A DNA stretch of 64,000 bases, from positions 558,001-622,000 of the forward strand of contig NZ_JPFU01000013.1 in NCBI RefSeq assembly GCF_000722695.1, written 5' to 3'. Below are positions 37,283-47,434 of the stretch, one piece after another (the first letter of the stretch is position 1; each line of letters begins with the position of its first letter). The position numbers and the translations under genes were made by a program. Origin of the DNA: Streptococcus mitis. GTDB lineage: Bacteria; Bacillota; Bacilli; Lactobacillales; Streptococcaceae. A model generated the notes under the pieces. The model had not been told where the DNA came from. It ran no database searches and saw only the letters and a program-made list of their open reading frames with translations.

Positions 37283-38618
37283 GTGTCCACCTCACTCCAT
37301 CCTTGGTGTCAAGGAGCTTAATTCCTTGAGCAGCCAATTGGTCACGGATTTGGTCCGCTGTAGCAAAGTCACGATTGGCACGCGCTTCTTGGCGTTTTTG
37401 GATCAGGTCTTCAATCTCTGCATCCAAAACCTCCTCAACAAAGACAATTCCAAAGACTTCTAACATATTCGCAAGAGCCTGCTTAACACTTGCATCATAG
37501 TTGCCAGAGTTAATCCACTTGGCCATTTCAAAGACAACTGTAATACCATTAGCAGAGTTAAAATCTTCATCCATTGCAGCCACAAACTTATCTTTAAAGG
37601 CCTGTAACTCTTGAATATCTACAGTCCCAGAAAATGGTTGCTCGTAAGTATTTTTGAGATACTTGAGATTTGTCTCAGCGTCTCGCACTGCTTTTTCCGT
37701 AAAGTTGATTGGTTTACGGTAATGCTGAGTCGCAAAGAAGAATCGAAGTACTTGCCCGTCAAGAGTTTTGAGGGCATCGTGTACGGTTATAAAGTTGCCC
37801 AAGGACTTGGACATCTTGACATTATCGATATTGACAAAACCATTGTGCATCCAGTAATTGGCAAAAGTCTTGCCTGTTTTGGCTTCTGACTGGGCAATTT
37901 CATTGGTATGGTGAGGAAACTCGAGATCGGCTCCACCACCGTGGATATCAATGGTATCTCCCAAAATCTCTGTCGACATGACCGAACACTCGATATGCCA
38001 GCCTGGACGACCAGGTCCCCAAGGACTGTCCCAAGAAATCTCGCCAGGTTTAGCAGCTTTCCATAGTGCAAAGTCTACAGGATTTTCCTTGCGAGCTGTT
38101 TCTTCATCAGTACGACCTGATGCACCTAGCTCCAAATCTTCCAAGGTTTTATTGGCTAATTTGGCATAGTTGTGGGATTTTTCTACACGGAAGTAGACAT
38201 CCCCTTGACTCTCGTAAGCAAAACCTTTCTCGATCAAGTCTTCCACAAAATGGATAATGTCAGCCATAAACTCTACCACACGCGGATGGCGAGTCGCAGG
38301 CTTGACGCCCAAAGCCGTCACGTCCTCACGAAAGGCAGCAATGTACTTGTCCGCAACCTCCTGAGGCGTGATCCCTTCTTCCTTAGCACGGTTGATAATC
38401 TTATCATCCACATCCGTGAAATTGGAAATATAGGCAACCTCGTAGCCACGGTATTCAAAATAACGACGAATGGTATCAAAGGCCACCGTTGAACGGGCAT
38501 TCCCCACGTGAATATAGTTGTACACCGTTGGTCCACAGACATACATCTTAACCTTACCGTCCTCAATTGGGACAAATTCTCGCAAATCACGAGACATGGT
38601 GTCATAGATTTTAATCAT
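37275..38618 (-). CDS. cysS: Cysteinyl-tRNA synthetase
   Basis: Class I aminoacyl-tRNA synthetase, 447 residues. The HIGH-type motif is YIHVGNARS, the zinc ligand Cys is in VCGPTVYNY, and the KMSKS motif is KMSKSLGN. The ATG at 38618 begins MIKIYDTMSRDL, the standard N-terminus; the ten-residue upstream extension from 38648 is dismissed. It forms a unit with cysE and the GNAT gene upstream, linking Cys synthesis to charging. Confidence 0.97.
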   Translation of the reverse strand: MIKIYDTMSRDLREFVPIEDGKVKMYVCGPTVYNYIHVGNARSTVAFDTIRRYFEYRGYEVAYISNFTDVDDKIINRAKEEGITPQEVADKYIAAFREDVTALGVKPATRHPRVVEFMADIIHFVEDLIEKGFAYESQGDVYFRVEKSHNYAKLANKTLEDLELGASGRTDEETARKENPVDFALWKAAKPGEISWDSPWGPGRPGWHIECSVMSTEILGDTIDIHGGGADLEFPHHTNEIAQSEAKTGKTFANYWMHNGFVNIDNVKMSKSLGNFITVHDALKTLDGQVLRFFFATQHYRKPINFTEKAVRDAETNLKYLKNTYEQPFSGTVDIQELQAFKDKFVAAMDEDFNSANGITVVFEMAKWINSGNYDASVKQALANMLEVFGIVFVEEVLDAEIEDLIQKRQEARANRDFATADQIRDQLAAQGIKLLDTKDGVRWTRD

Positions 38619-38700
38619 AAAATAATAGTCAGGAAATCCAAAATCCAAGAACAGTTAGTCTCATCACTGATAGTTCAATTGAATTTCAGTCCGAATGTCT

Positions 38701-39585
38701 CTAGACTTCGGAATCCCTTGCTCCTTTCTCATTCAGATAAACCACCTGGGTCTGTTTGACAAAGCCAATTTTTTCATACAAATGTTTGGCACCTACATTG
38801 CTATCTTCCACTGCAATCTGAAATTCCTTATCATTTTGCTCAATTAGTTGGTTGACAAGAGATTTTGCCAAGTAGCTTCCATAGCCTTTTCCACGTTCAA
38901 GTTCTGATATTGCTAAACCGTAGAAGTAATTCGTATTAGTCGATAAATCAACCGTGCAAGTTCCAATAACATGACCGTTTTTTAACAAAATATATAGGCG
39001 ACTTTCTGGATCCTTCAGAGCTTCAGCGACATATCTATCCACAACTTCTCTAGATTCATGTTCCTCTGAAAATGCCTGAAATTTTAACTGACTAATTTGA
39101 TCCTGATAGGAACGATCTGCTAACAAAACTTCAAGATTGGAAAGCTTTTCTAACGGATAAGGTCTTCTATCCTTACCTAACCAGGTTTCTGTATCCTCGT
39201 CTTCGACCAATCCCCAGTTGCTGACAAAATCAGGATAACGGTCTAGAAAAACACGCTCTGTCTGAAAAGTCACAGACTCAATTGGATAAGATGCCGTTTC
39301 TTTCTCAAAACTTCCATACAAAGCCCGCGCAATGCCTTGACGACGATGATTGGGGTGGACCAGGATCGCTACTTCCACATCTTGGTCATCAGCATAGACA
39401 GTTAAGAGACCAACAAGTTCGCCTTTTTCATAATAAAGGAAAAAGGCGGGCATGTTTGGGTCAAAATTAAGCATGTTAGAGAGATAGGGATCACGATAGG
39501 TACCGTCATAGTTTTGGCAACAGTTAATTAGTTTTTTCGCCTCAGATAACTCCTCTTGGCTTAACTTGTTTCTTGCTTGAATCAT
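38701..39585 (-). CDS. Tandem GNAT N-acetyltransferase
   Basis: 294 residues with two GNAT folds: the N-terminal half has VAILVHPNHRRQGIARAL (motif A) and the C-terminal half LAISELERGKGYGSYLAK. The substrate is unknown. It sits between cysE and cysS, 11 bases after cysE, and is likely in the same transcript. Confidence 0.85.
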   Translation of the reverse strand: MIQARNKLSQEELSEAKKLINCCQNYDGTYRDPYLSNMLNFDPNMPAFFLYYEKGELVGLLTVYADDQDVEVAILVHPNHRRQGIARALYGSFEKETASYPIESVTFQTERVFLDRYPDFVSNWGLVEDEDTETWLGKDRRPYPLEKLSNLEVLLADRSYQDQISQLKFQAFSEEHESREVVDRYVAEALKDPESRLYILLKNGHVIGTCTVDLSTNTNYFYGLAISELERGKGYGSYLAKSLVNQLIEQNDKEFQIAVEDSNVGAKHLYEKIGFVKQTQVVYLNEKGARDSEV

Positions 39586-39596
39586 ATAGACATCCT

Positions 39597-40214
39597 CTAC
39601 AGCCCAGACGATCTGTGACTGGCTTCTTTAGCCTGCTCGAGTTTATTAACGTAGTACTCTCGTTTTTCTTCGACTTCGTGAATGACCGGCTCGTCTTTCT
39701 TACCATGAAGGCGAACAATCTTAGCTGGAATACCGACAACCGTCACATCACTAGGTACGTCTGCCACAACGACTGCTGCTGCACCGACCTTGGCATTTTC
39801 ACCGATTTCCACTGGACCGATAACTTGGGCATGAGCGGATATGAGAGCTCCCTTTCGAACGGTCGGATGGCGTTTGCCAACATCCTTACCAGTCCCCCCA
39901 AGAGTCACTCCGTGATAAAGGAGAACACCTTTTTCAACAATCGCTGTCTCCCCAATCACCAGACCAGAGCCGTGGTCGATGAAAACACCTGAATCAATCT
40001 GAGCACCTGGATGAATCTCAATCTGAGTCCAAAAGCGCCAAAACTGACTGTGCATACGAGCCAGGAGTTTGAAGCCATGCTTCCAGAGAAAATGGGAGAG
40101 ACGGTGGGCCGCCAAGGCCTTGACACCTGGATAAGTCAGCAAAACCTCCAAAGTGGTGCGGGCCGCTGGATCATTTTCTTTTACGATATCAATGGTTTCG
40201 CGCCACCATCCCAT
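39597..40214 (-). CDS. cysE: Serine O-acetyltransferase
   Basis: First committed step of cysteine synthesis from serine and acetyl-CoA. 205 residues with left-handed beta-helix hexapeptide repeats (IEHPGAQIDSGVFIDHGSG-type pattern), the catalytic His in FIDHGSGLVIGE and the family motif GVTLGGTGKD. It lies 15 bases after pnp and leads into the GNAT gene and cysS. Confidence 0.95.
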   Translation of the reverse strand: MGWWRETIDIVKENDPAARTTLEVLLTYPGVKALAAHRLSHFLWKHGFKLLARMHSQFWRFWTQIEIHPGAQIDSGVFIDHGSGLVIGETAIVEKGVLLYHGVTLGGTGKDVGKRHPTVRKGALISAHAQVIGPVEIGENAKVGAAAVVVADVPSDVTVVGIPAKIVRLHGKKDEPVIHEVEEKREYYVNKLEQAKEASHRSSGL

Positions 40215-40229
40215 ACATTTCTCCTTTTC

Positions 40230-42443
40230 TTATTCTGAATCTTTTTGTATTTCTGTAAATTCTTTCTTAGGTTTGTGGTCCTTGTGATGACGTGGACGGT
40301 GAGGACGCTCAGACTTCTCACCCTTTTCATCACGTTCAGGTTTTGGTGGACGAGGAAGAAGAGCCTTCATAGAAGCATCCACACGTCCTTTTTCATCAAT
40401 CTTGATAACCTTAACATCGACTTCGTCTCCGATGGCTACCAAGTCTTCGACATTATTGGTACGCGTCCAAGCCATCTCAGAGATATGAACAAGAGCATCT
40501 GTCTTGTCAAAGAGGTTGACAAAAGCACCAAATTTCTCGATACGAACAACCTTAGCATGATAAACTTCATCCACTTTCGCTTCACGAACCAAACCAGCAA
40601 TGATTTCTTTGGCACGGTTAATAGCATCTTGGTCGCTAGAGTAGATAGACACATTTCCTTCTTCGTCGATATCAATCTTAACGCCTGTTTCAGCGATAAT
40701 CTTATCGATGGTTTCTCCACCCTTACCGATGACAATCTTAATCTTGTCCACATCAATCTTGATGGTATCAATTTTCGGAGCAGTTGGAGCCAATTCTGGA
40801 CGAACTTCTGGAATGGTAGCTTCAATCACATCAAGGATTTCAAAACGCGCTTTCTTGGCTTGAGCAAGAGCCTCAGTCAAGATTTCTGCAGTAATCCCTT
40901 GGATCTTAATATCCATTTGAAGGGCTGTAATCCCGTCACGAGTACCTGCAACCTTAAAGTCCATGTCTCCAAAGTGGTCTTCCAAACCTTGGATATCTGT
41001 CAAGACTGTGTAGTTATTCCCATCTGAGATAAGTCCCATGGCAATACCAGCTACTGGTGCCTTGATTGGCACACCACCAGCCATAAGAGCAAGAGTTCCC
41101 GCACAGATAGACGCCTGAGATGAAGAACCATTTGATTCCAAGACTTCTGCTACCAAGCGGATCGCATATGGGAATTCTTCCAAGCTTGGCAAGACTTGAG
41201 CAAGAGCACGCTCACCAAGAGCACCGTGACCAATTTCACGACGACCAGGCGCACCGTAGCGTCCAGTTTCCCCTACAGAGTATTGAGGGAAGTTATAGTG
41301 GTGCATAAAGCGTTTCTTGTACTCTGGGTCCAAACCATCGATGATTTGAGTTTCACCCATCGGAGCCAAGGTCAAGACTGAAAGAGCCTGAGTTTGTCCA
41401 CGAGTGAAGAGACCTGAACCGTGCACACGAGGAAGGAAGTCAACAACCGCATCCAAAGGACGGATTTCATCGACCTTACGACCGTCAGGACGCACCTTAT
41501 CTTCTGTAATCAAGCGGCGCACTTCAGCGTGTTCCATTTGTTCCAAGATTTCAGCCACATCACGCATGATGCGGTCAAATTCTTCGTGGTCTGTATATTT
41601 TTCTTCGTAAACGGCAGTAACTTGGTCCTTAACTGCTTGAGTTGCAGCTTCACGAGCCAATTTTTCTTCTACTTGGACCGCTTTTTGGAGGTCGCTGTTG
41701 TAGGCTGCGATGATTTCAGCCTGCAAGTCAGCATCCACATGAAGCAATTCCACTTCTGCTTTTTCCTTACCAACTGCAGCAACGATTTCTTCTTGGAAGG
41801 CAATCAATTCTTTAACTGCTTCGTGCCCTTTAAGGAGAGCTTCCAACATGATTTCTTCTGACAATTCTTTAGCACCAGACTCTACCATGTTGATGGCATG
41901 TTTGGTACCAGCTACTGTCAATTCAAGGAGAGATTGTTCTGCTTGTTCTTGCGTAGGGTTGATGATGATTTGACCATCCACATAGCCAACCTGTACCCCA
42001 GCGATTGGTCCGTCAAATGGAATATCTGAGATAGAAAGCGCTAAAGAAGAACCAAACATAGCTGCCATAGGTGCAGAGGCATTTTCATCATAAGAAAGTA
42101 CTGTGTTAATCACTTGCACTTCATTACGGAAACCTTCCGCAAACATAGGACGGATTGGACGGTCAATCAAACGCGCTGTCAAAGTCGCATCTGTTGAAGG
42201 ACGTCCTTCACGTTTCATAAAGCCACCAGGAAACTTCCCAGCCGCATACATTTTTTCTTCGTAGTTGACTTGAAGAGGGAAGAAATCCCCAGTTGCCATT
42301 TTCTTAGACATAACGGCTGCAGTCAAGACAGTTGACTCACCGTAACGCACGACAACAGAGCCGTTTGCTTGCTTGGCAACCTGACCAGTCTCTACAATTA
42401 ACTCACGACCCGCAAAAGTCGTTTGAAACACTTGTTTTGTCAT
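40230..42443 (-). CDS. pnp: Polynucleotide phosphorylase
   Basis: 3'-5' phosphorolytic exoribonuclease of the degradosome, 737 residues from the ATG at 42443 ([12 protein letters not shown]), which has AAAGGGGA upstream. Two RNase PH cores ([29 protein letters not shown]), a KH domain ([13 protein letters not shown]) and an S1 domain ([16 protein letters not shown]) are in order, with a basic [13 protein letters not shown] tail. The 50-base extension to 42494 belongs to the leader. About 350 bases of tandem hairpin repeats lie upstream and may form its 5' leader. Confidence 0.97.
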   Translation of the reverse strand: MTKQVFQTTFAGRELIVETGQVAKQANGSVVVRYGESTVLTAAVMSKKMATGDFFPLQVNYEEKMYAAGKFPGGFMKREGRPSTDATLTARLIDRPIRPMFAEGFRNEVQVINTVLSYDENASAPMAAMFGSSLALSISDIPFDGPIAGVQVGYVDGQIIINPTQEQAEQSLLELTVAGTKHAINMVESGAKELSEEIMLEALLKGHEAVKELIAFQEEIVAAVGKEKAEVELLHVDADLQAEIIAAYNSDLQKAVQVEEKLAREAATQAVKDQVTAVYEEKYTDHEEFDRIMRDVAEILEQMEHAEVRRLITEDKVRPDGRKVDEIRPLDAVVDFLPRVHGSGLFTRGQTQALSVLTLAPMGETQIIDGLDPEYKKRFMHHYNFPQYSVGETGRYGAPGRREIGHGALGERALAQVLPSLEEFPYAIRLVAEVLESNGSSSQASICAGTLALMAGGVPIKAPVAGIAMGLISDGNNYTVLTDIQGLEDHFGDMDFKVAGTRDGITALQMDIKIQGITAEILTEALAQAKKARFEILDVIEATIPEVRPELAPTAPKIDTIKIDVDKIKIVIGKGGETIDKIIAETGVKIDIDEEGNVSIYSSDQDAINRAKEIIAGLVREAKVDEVYHAKVVRIEKFGAFVNLFDKTDALVHISEMAWTRTNNVEDLVAIGDEVDVKVIKIDEKGRVDASMKALLPRPPKPERDEKGEKSERPHRPRHHKDHKPKKEFTEIQKDSE

Positions 42444-42490
42444 TTTAATCCCCTTTGGATTGATAATATTATACGTCTTGCCTACAAAGA

Positions 42491-42840
42491 TCAAGATACT
42501 AAGCCGTTAAGCAACTCAAAGGAAAATAGGAAATCGGACGACGGAGCGACTGCTCCTAGGCAGATTGATCTTTTTCCACAGAGTTGTAGGCGAGTTCAAT
42601 TACTCAAGATACCAAGGACGTCAAAAGCAAAGTAAAAATAGGAAACTGACGAAGTCTTCGATGAAGACAAGACAGTTTATCTTTTTACACAGCTTTTCGG
42701 CCGGGTTCAATTGATCAAGATATTTTGGACGGTTCGGCTTGCCGAACATTTCTGTAGAAAAATAGGAAGGTGACACCGCACTCGATGAGTGCTAGTAAGC
42801 TTATTTTTTTCCTAAGAAATGAGGCCAAAATTCAATTAAG
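42491..42840 (-). repeat. Three tandem structured units upstream of pnp
   Basis: Units start at 42491, 42604 and 42715 with TCAAGATA and share AAAATAGGAA, TTTTT and GTTCAATT (or a variant of it). Each holds a different hairpin with kept pairing: GGAGC-GACT-GCTCC, GTCTTC-GAT-GAAGAC and GCACTC-GAT-GAGTGC. Outer arms also co-vary (AATC/GATT, AAACTG/CAGTTT). On the minus strand every hairpin is followed by TCCTATTTT, resembling an attenuator or small-RNA terminator. With the next entries, this covers the 698-base pnp-metF gap. Confidence 0.7.
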
Positions 42841-42847
42841 TATCTTT

Positions 42848-42948
42848 ACTATTTTACTCTCAAAAATCCCGTCTTAGATAATAATATTGTTATCATCTAA
42901 GATACCACGATAGCGTGAAATATCTTTTAAATACTCACTCCTTTCGTG
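42848..42948. repeat. Repeat copy A upstream of pnp
   Basis: About 100 bp that aligns to 46768-46866 at about 80% by eye, starting ACTATTTTACTCTCAAAAAT and containing an inverted repeat TTAGATAATAA...TTATCATCTAA. On the minus strand it reads HERSEYLKDISRYRGILDDN before a frameshift relative to copy B. Confidence 0.65.
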
Positions 42949-43095
42949 TTTTTTGAGACACACATTATCAGATTTTGTTTAAAAAATAATCAACTTTAAA
43001 CAAACTTCTACAACCTAAATACCCTCATCTTTGTATCAAGTACGTACAGAGTCTATTTTATCATATTTTTCTTAAAAAGTGCGGTCTTTACCATT

Positions 43096-43133
43096 AAAAA
43101 GGAACCATTCCCCTCACCTGAGAAGAATGGTTT
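43096..43133 (-). terminator. metE-metF terminator
   Basis: AACCATTC / GAATGGTT stem followed by CCTTTTTAAT on the minus strand, nine bases after the metF stop. Confidence 0.8.
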
Positions 43134-43141
43134 GCTTTTTA

Positions 43142-44008
43142 TTATCCTAGAGACTGATGATTAAACAAAGCATGGGTTGCTTGGTGGATGTATTTTGCTG
43201 TTTCTGCATTGTTCATAGTGTAGAGATGCACACCTGCAACATCCTGAGTTACCAAGTCCACGATTTGGTCCACCGCATAGGCAAGTCCTGCTGCTCTGAG
43301 CGACTCAGGGTCATGCTCATACTTGTCTAAGATGGCTTTAAATTTGCGTGGAAGATGGATATTCTCACAAGTCTTCAAGAGGCGGAGAGCCTGATTTCGA
43401 TTCAGAATCGGCATAATCCCTGCATGAATAGGAACATCAATCCCAGCCAAGATGCACTTGTCTTGGAAATCATAGAAGCGCTCATTGTCAAAGAAAAGCT
43501 GAGTCACGAGGCTCGAACAACCTGCATCCACTTTCTTCTTAAGATTTTGAATATCTGAAATCTGATTTGGTGAATCTGGATGCCCTTCTGGATAACAAGC
43601 ACCAACAATATCAAAGTGAGGAGCTTGTTCCTTGATGAACTCAATCAAGTCAGTGGCGTAGCGGAAATCCTTTTGTGGCTCCACATCAGGAATAATATCC
43701 CCACGAAGAGCCAAGATTTTCTGCACCCCAACCTTGTCCAAATCAGCAATAGTTTCAGCCACCTTGTCCTTGGTCAAATAGATAGCTGGCAAGTGGGCAA
43801 TAGTCGGAATCGCCAAGTCATTTTGGATAAAGTCAGCCAAACGAACCGTCGTTTCCTTGATATTAAATTTATTATTGCTGGCAGTCACACTGATAAAGTG
43901 GGGAGCCAACTCCTGCATATCTTGAAGAGCAGAAATAATTTTATCATTACCCACGGCTGGGTTTGGAGGGAACACTTCAAATGAGAGTGACGGTGTTTGG
44001 CGTGACAT
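43142..44008 (-). CDS. metF: Methylenetetrahydrofolate reductase
   Basis: Supplies 5-methyl-THF for methionine synthesis. FAD-dependent TIM-barrel enzyme of 288 residues; the N-terminal LSFEVFPPNP (catalytic Glu) and the ACYPEGHPDS and QLFFDNERFYDF motifs are present. The second ATG (44008) is better placed behind AAAAGGA than the one at 44014. It follows metE after 102 bases, in one operon. Confidence 0.95.
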   Translation of the reverse strand: MSRQTPSLSFEVFPPNPAVGNDKIISALQDMQELAPHFISVTASNNKFNIKETTVRLADFIQNDLAIPTIAHLPAIYLTKDKVAETIADLDKVGVQKILALRGDIIPDVEPQKDFRYATDLIEFIKEQAPHFDIVGACYPEGHPDSPNQISDIQNLKKKVDAGCSSLVTQLFFDNERFYDFQDKCILAGIDVPIHAGIMPILNRNQALRLLKTCENIHLPRKFKAILDKYEHDPESLRAAGLAYAVDQIVDLVTQDVAGVHLYTMNNAETAKYIHQATHALFNHQSLG

Positions 44009-44110
44009 AGTCATTATCCTTTTCTAGTTGATTTTTTCGTTAGCTGGATTCCTAGAACCCAAGTGAAACAGGCAGATTGACCAAACAGTGCTTCTTGAGA
44101 AATCCTTATC

Positions 44111-46360
44111 TTACAATTTCTCACGCGCAGCTTTAGCTGCTTCAACAAGGCGGATCAAACTTTCTTTTGTTTCTGGAATACCACGTGTTTTCAAACCACA
44201 GTCAGGGTTGATCCAAACTTTCTTGCTTGGCACTTTAGCAAGGATGGCTTCGATTGTGTGGTCGATTTCGCCTTCATTTGGCACACGAGGTGAGTGGATA
44301 TCGTAAACCCCAGGTCCTACTTCTGTTTGGAAGTTTTTCGCTTTGAGTTCGTCCAAGATTTCAAGGTTTGAACGGCTAGCCTCAAATGAGATAACGTCCG
44401 CATCCATGTTGTCGATAGCTGGGATAATATCTGTAAATTCTGAGTAACACATGTGAGTGTGGATTTGTGTGTCTGGCGCTACTGTTGAGTGTACCAAGCG
44501 GAAGGCAGGAATTGCCCAGTCAAGGTAGTCTTCGTACCAGTCGCTACGACGGAGTGGCAATTTTTCACGAAGAGCAGCCTCGTCGATTTGGATGATTTTC
44601 ACACCAGCAGCTTCAAGGTCAAGCACTTCATCCTTGATAGCAAGGGCGATTTGAAGAGTTGAATCCTTGATAGAGATGTCTTCACGTGGGAATGACCAGT
44701 TGAGGATGGTAACAGGTCCAGTCAACATCCCTTTAACAGGTTTGTTTGTACGGCTTTGTGCATAGCTAGACCATTTAACAGTGATTGGGTTAAGACGAGT
44801 TACATCACCCCAGATGATTGGTGGTTTCACCCCACGCATACCGTATGATTGTACCCAACCATTTTTAGAGAAGAGGTAACCTGACAAGTTTTGACCGAAG
44901 TACTCAACCATGTCATTACGCTCAAATTCACCGTGAACAAGGACATCAAAGTCGATATCTTCTTGCCATTTGATCCATTCGTCAATTGTTTCAGCAAGGA
45001 AAGCATCGTACTCTTCTTGAGACAATTCACCTTTACGGTAAGCCAAACGTTTAGCACGAACTTCTTTTGTTTGAGGGAATGAACCGATAGTTGTTGTTGG
45101 AAGAGCTGGAAGTTTGAAAGCTTCTTCTTGGATGGCTTCACGTTCTGCAAAGGCTGGCAAACGAGTGTAGTCAGCGTCTGTCAAACCAGCGATGCGCGCA
45201 CGAAGTTCTGCATTGACACCAACACGCTCAGTCGCAAAGAGTTCTTTGTTAGCTGCAAGAGCTTCTGAACCTTGACCGTTGCGGATAGCATCCAAATCAC
45301 GGATTTCATCCAATTTTTCAACTGCGAAAGCAAAGTGGTTCAAGATAGCTGGTTCAAATTCTTCATTAGCAGTTGTAAATGGCACATGAAGAAGTGAGCA
45401 TGAGCTAGTCAAAACGATGTTTTCAGCTGGGATTTGCTCAAGAATAGCCAAGCTCTTTTCGTAGTTGTTACGCCAGATGTTTTTACCATTGACAATACCT
45501 GCGTAGAGAGTCTTATCAGCTGGGAAACCACCTTTAACCAATTCAAGAGTTTTCTTACCTTCAACGAAGTCCAAACCGATAGCATCAACTGGCAAGTTTA
45601 CAAGATCAGCGTAAACGTCACGAACGTCTCCGAAGTAAGTTTGAAGCAAGACTTCAAGACCTTTTTTATCAGCCAAGAGTTTGTTGTAGAGGTTCAAGAA
45701 GAGAGCTTTTTCTTCAGCTGTCAAATCTTTTACAAGAGCAGCTTCATCCAATTGGATGCGAGTCGCACCAAGTTCAGCCAATTTAGCAAAAACTTCTTGG
45801 TAAGCAGCCACTAAGCTGTCTACGAAGTCTTCTGCTTTCACACCTTCTTCAAAGTCTGACAATTGAAGGAAAGTGAATGGACCTACAAGAACAGGACGAG
45901 TGTTCAATCCAAGTTCTTTGGCTTCTTGGAACTCATCAAAGATTTTGTGACCTGCAAGTTTAACTTGAGTGTCTTTTTCAAACTTAGGAACGATGTAGTG
46001 GTAGTTGGTGTTGAACCATTTTTTCATCGGAAGGGCACGAACATCCCCTTTTTCTCCTTGGTAACCACGTCCCAAAGCGAAGTAGCGCTCAAGGTCAGAC
46101 AAGTCCAAGTTTTGAACTGAAGCAGGCACCACATTGAAGAGGAAAGCTGCATCTAGGAAGTTGTCATAGTGAGAAAAGTCATTTGATGGAATTTCAGTGA
46201 TACCTTTTTCTTTGACAATGTTCCAGTGTTTAACACGCAATTCTTTTGCTGCTGCAAGAAGTTCTTCTTCTGAGATTTCTTTTCTAAAGTATTTTTCAGT
46301 TGTAAATTTTAATTCGCGGAATTCGCCCAAACGAGGGAAACCGATGATTGTAGTTGACAT
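44111..46360 (-). CDS. metE: Cobalamin-independent methionine synthase
   Basis: Transfers the methyl group from methyl-THF polyglutamate to homocysteine. 749 residues; zinc ligands in HTHMCYSEF and [11 protein letters not shown]-terminal [29 protein letters not shown] precedes the ATG at 46360; the open frame continues upstream to 46552 without coding character. A near-perfect MET-box lies 83 bases upstream, so methionine-responsive control of metE-metF is likely. Confidence 0.97.
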   Translation of the reverse strand: MSTTIIGFPRLGEFRELKFTTEKYFRKEISEEELLAAAKELRVKHWNIVKEKGITEIPSNDFSHYDNFLDAAFLFNVVPASVQNLDLSDLERYFALGRGYQGEKGDVRALPMKKWFNTNYHYIVPKFEKDTQVKLAGHKIFDEFQEAKELGLNTRPVLVGPFTFLQLSDFEEGVKAEDFVDSLVAAYQEVFAKLAELGATRIQLDEAALVKDLTAEEKALFLNLYNKLLADKKGLEVLLQTYFGDVRDVYADLVNLPVDAIGLDFVEGKKTLELVKGGFPADKTLYAGIVNGKNIWRNNYEKSLAILEQIPAENIVLTSSCSLLHVPFTTANEEFEPAILNHFAFAVEKLDEIRDLDAIRNGQGSEALAANKELFATERVGVNAELRARIAGLTDADYTRLPAFAEREAIQEEAFKLPALPTTTIGSFPQTKEVRAKRLAYRKGELSQEEYDAFLAETIDEWIKWQEDIDFDVLVHGEFERNDMVEYFGQNLSGYLFSKNGWVQSYGMRGVKPPIIWGDVTRLNPITVKWSSYAQSRTNKPVKGMLTGPVTILNWSFPREDISIKDSTLQIALAIKDEVLDLEAAGVKIIQIDEAALREKLPLRRSDWYEDYLDWAIPAFRLVHSTVAPDTQIHTHMCYSEFTDIIPAIDNMDADVISFEASRSNLEILDELKAKNFQTEVGPGVYDIHSPRVPNEGEIDHTIEAILAKVPSKKVWINPDCGLKTRGIPETKESLIRLVEAAKAAREKL

Positions 46361-46442
46361 GATGTGTCCTCCAAAATTTGTTGTTGAAACTATCTTAACA
46401 GAAAAGAAATCATCTGTATAATTGTAAAAAATTAGGCTTTGA

Positions 46443-46459
46443 TATAGTTTGAAACTATA
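46443..46459 (-). promoter_or_regulatory. MET-box upstream of metE
   Basis: TATAGTTTGAAACTATA, a perfect palindrome apart from the central base, matching the known binding site of the streptococcal LysR-type methionine regulator MtaR/MetR. Confidence 0.85.
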
Positions 46460-46767
46460 CCTCCATTTTAGACAAAAGAAAAAGATCTGAGGCAAATGCC
46501 TCAAATCCTTTGTATAGCTTGTTTTTAGCTGTATTTTTGTTAGAACGCTCAAACATGTGATTAGTAATTCTTATACGTGACTATGACTTGTTATTAGAAA
46601 AGACTATAGGTTGATTTTTCTTTTGTAATTCTGATATTTCCCTGAAAAAGTGCGGACGGGAGGTAAAATTAGCCAGTGGATGATTTTAGCCAACCAAGTA
46701 ATTTCATCCCTAATTTTTGAGCACTTCGCCTTTTCATTTCTATGCTCAGGCTAAAATAGTTCCCCGA
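46460..46767. other. Intergenic region upstream of the metE operator
   Basis: No gene recognised. It contains AAAAAGTGCGG (also present at 43076 near copy A), a GATTTTAGCC / GGCTAAAAT pair of inverted arms (46683 and 46750) and TAAAATTAGCCAGTGG. The pieces suggest a decayed insertion related to the flanking repeat copy B. Confidence 0.4.
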
Positions 46768-46866
46768 ACTATTTTACTCTCAAAAATTCCGTTCTAGATA
46801 ATAATAAATTATTATCTAGAATACCACTATAGCGGGAAATATCCGCTAAAAGCTCACTTCGTTCGC
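46768..46866. repeat. Repeat copy B upstream of metE
   Basis: Second copy of the element at 42848-42948, with CTAGATAATAA...TTATTATCTAG palindrome. On the minus strand it is open as a 63-codon frame ending CERSELLADISRYSGILDNN...FLRVK, which is conserved with copy A through mostly synonymous differences. Confidence 0.65.
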
Positions 46867-46956
46867 ACTTGATATAAATAAAGCATAATTTTTCTATATT
46901 ATACACTTGAGGCACTATAACTGTTAAATTTGTTAAAGTTTTCCAACCTCTTCCTA

Positions 46957-47250
46957 TCAACTCTTTCTCTGTTCAAGTGGGACGACTGCTAGTGTCTTTC
47001 CTAAACTAGCTAGGACTTTTAAGACTGTGTCCAACTGAGGACTTGTCTTTCCTGTTTCCATCCTAGCTATGACAGGCTGGCTTACTCCACTAAGTTCTTC
47101 TAGCTTTTTCTGGCTGATTCCTTGCTCATGTCTGGCTTCAATCAACTCACTCACGATAGCCACTCGCATATCACTTTCAAGAATTTCCTCCTTGGTAAAG
47201 AGTTCAGATCGGACATCCTTCCAATTACTCCCAATAGCACTATTCTTCAT
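46957..47250 (-). CDS. XRE-family antitoxin-like regulator (HigA type)
   Basis: 97 residues with a Cro/C1 helix-turn-helix at about 45-70 (QGISQKKLEELSGVSQPVIARMETG). It resembles HigA-like antitoxins that follow a RelE/ParE toxin gene. Only a toxin-tail remnant is seen upstream, so it appears to be an orphan. The ATG at 47250 has GAGGG upstream. Confidence 0.8.
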   Translation of the reverse strand: MKNSAIGSNWKDVRSELFTKEEILESDMRVAIVSELIEARHEQGISQKKLEELSGVSQPVIARMETGKTSPQLDTVLKVLASLGKTLAVVPLEQRKS

Positions 47251-47253
47251 CAC

Positions 47254-47295
47254 TTAACCCTCTTTTTTTAAGTCCTTCAACTCACGCTTGGTTTT
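47254..47295 (-). pseudogene. Possible tail of a RelE/ParE-type toxin gene
   Basis: In-frame KTKRELKDLKKEG-stop ends 3 bases before the antitoxin GTG/ATG, as toxin genes do in higBA operons. A stop codon (TAA) sits immediately upstream and no toxin body follows. Very short, so only suggestive. Confidence 0.3.
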
Positions 47296-47342
47296 TTAAA
47301 ATTATAACTCAAAAGTTATTAAAAGTAAATCTGAACACTCAT

Positions 47343-47376
47343 AAAAAGAAGACCTTAGAAAAACTCTAAAGGTCTC
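47343..47376 (-). terminator. Terminator after the Pyr_excise gene
   Basis: AGACCTTTAGA / TCTAAGGTCT arms followed by TCTTTTTATG on the minus strand. Confidence 0.7.
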
Positions 47377-47434
47377 ATCTTTATTATTCGAAAAAATTAC
47401 GAGAAGAGTTATAAATTGAAGGCAATCCTTACTA

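Noticed and set aside
42491..42840. A CRISPR array
   Set aside because: Only three units of about 111-126 bp with hairpin cores of related design; no short identical repeats with unique spacers and no cas genes.
44827..45150. Additional reading frames within metE, pnp, clpX and hsdR
   Set aside because: They lie wholly inside strongly supported genes in other frames or on the opposite strand and show no family motifs or ribosome-binding sites.
46361..46552. N-terminal extension of metE
   Set aside because: The extra 64 codons cover the MET-box and promoter region and have no ribosome-binding site; family proteins start at MSTTIIGF.
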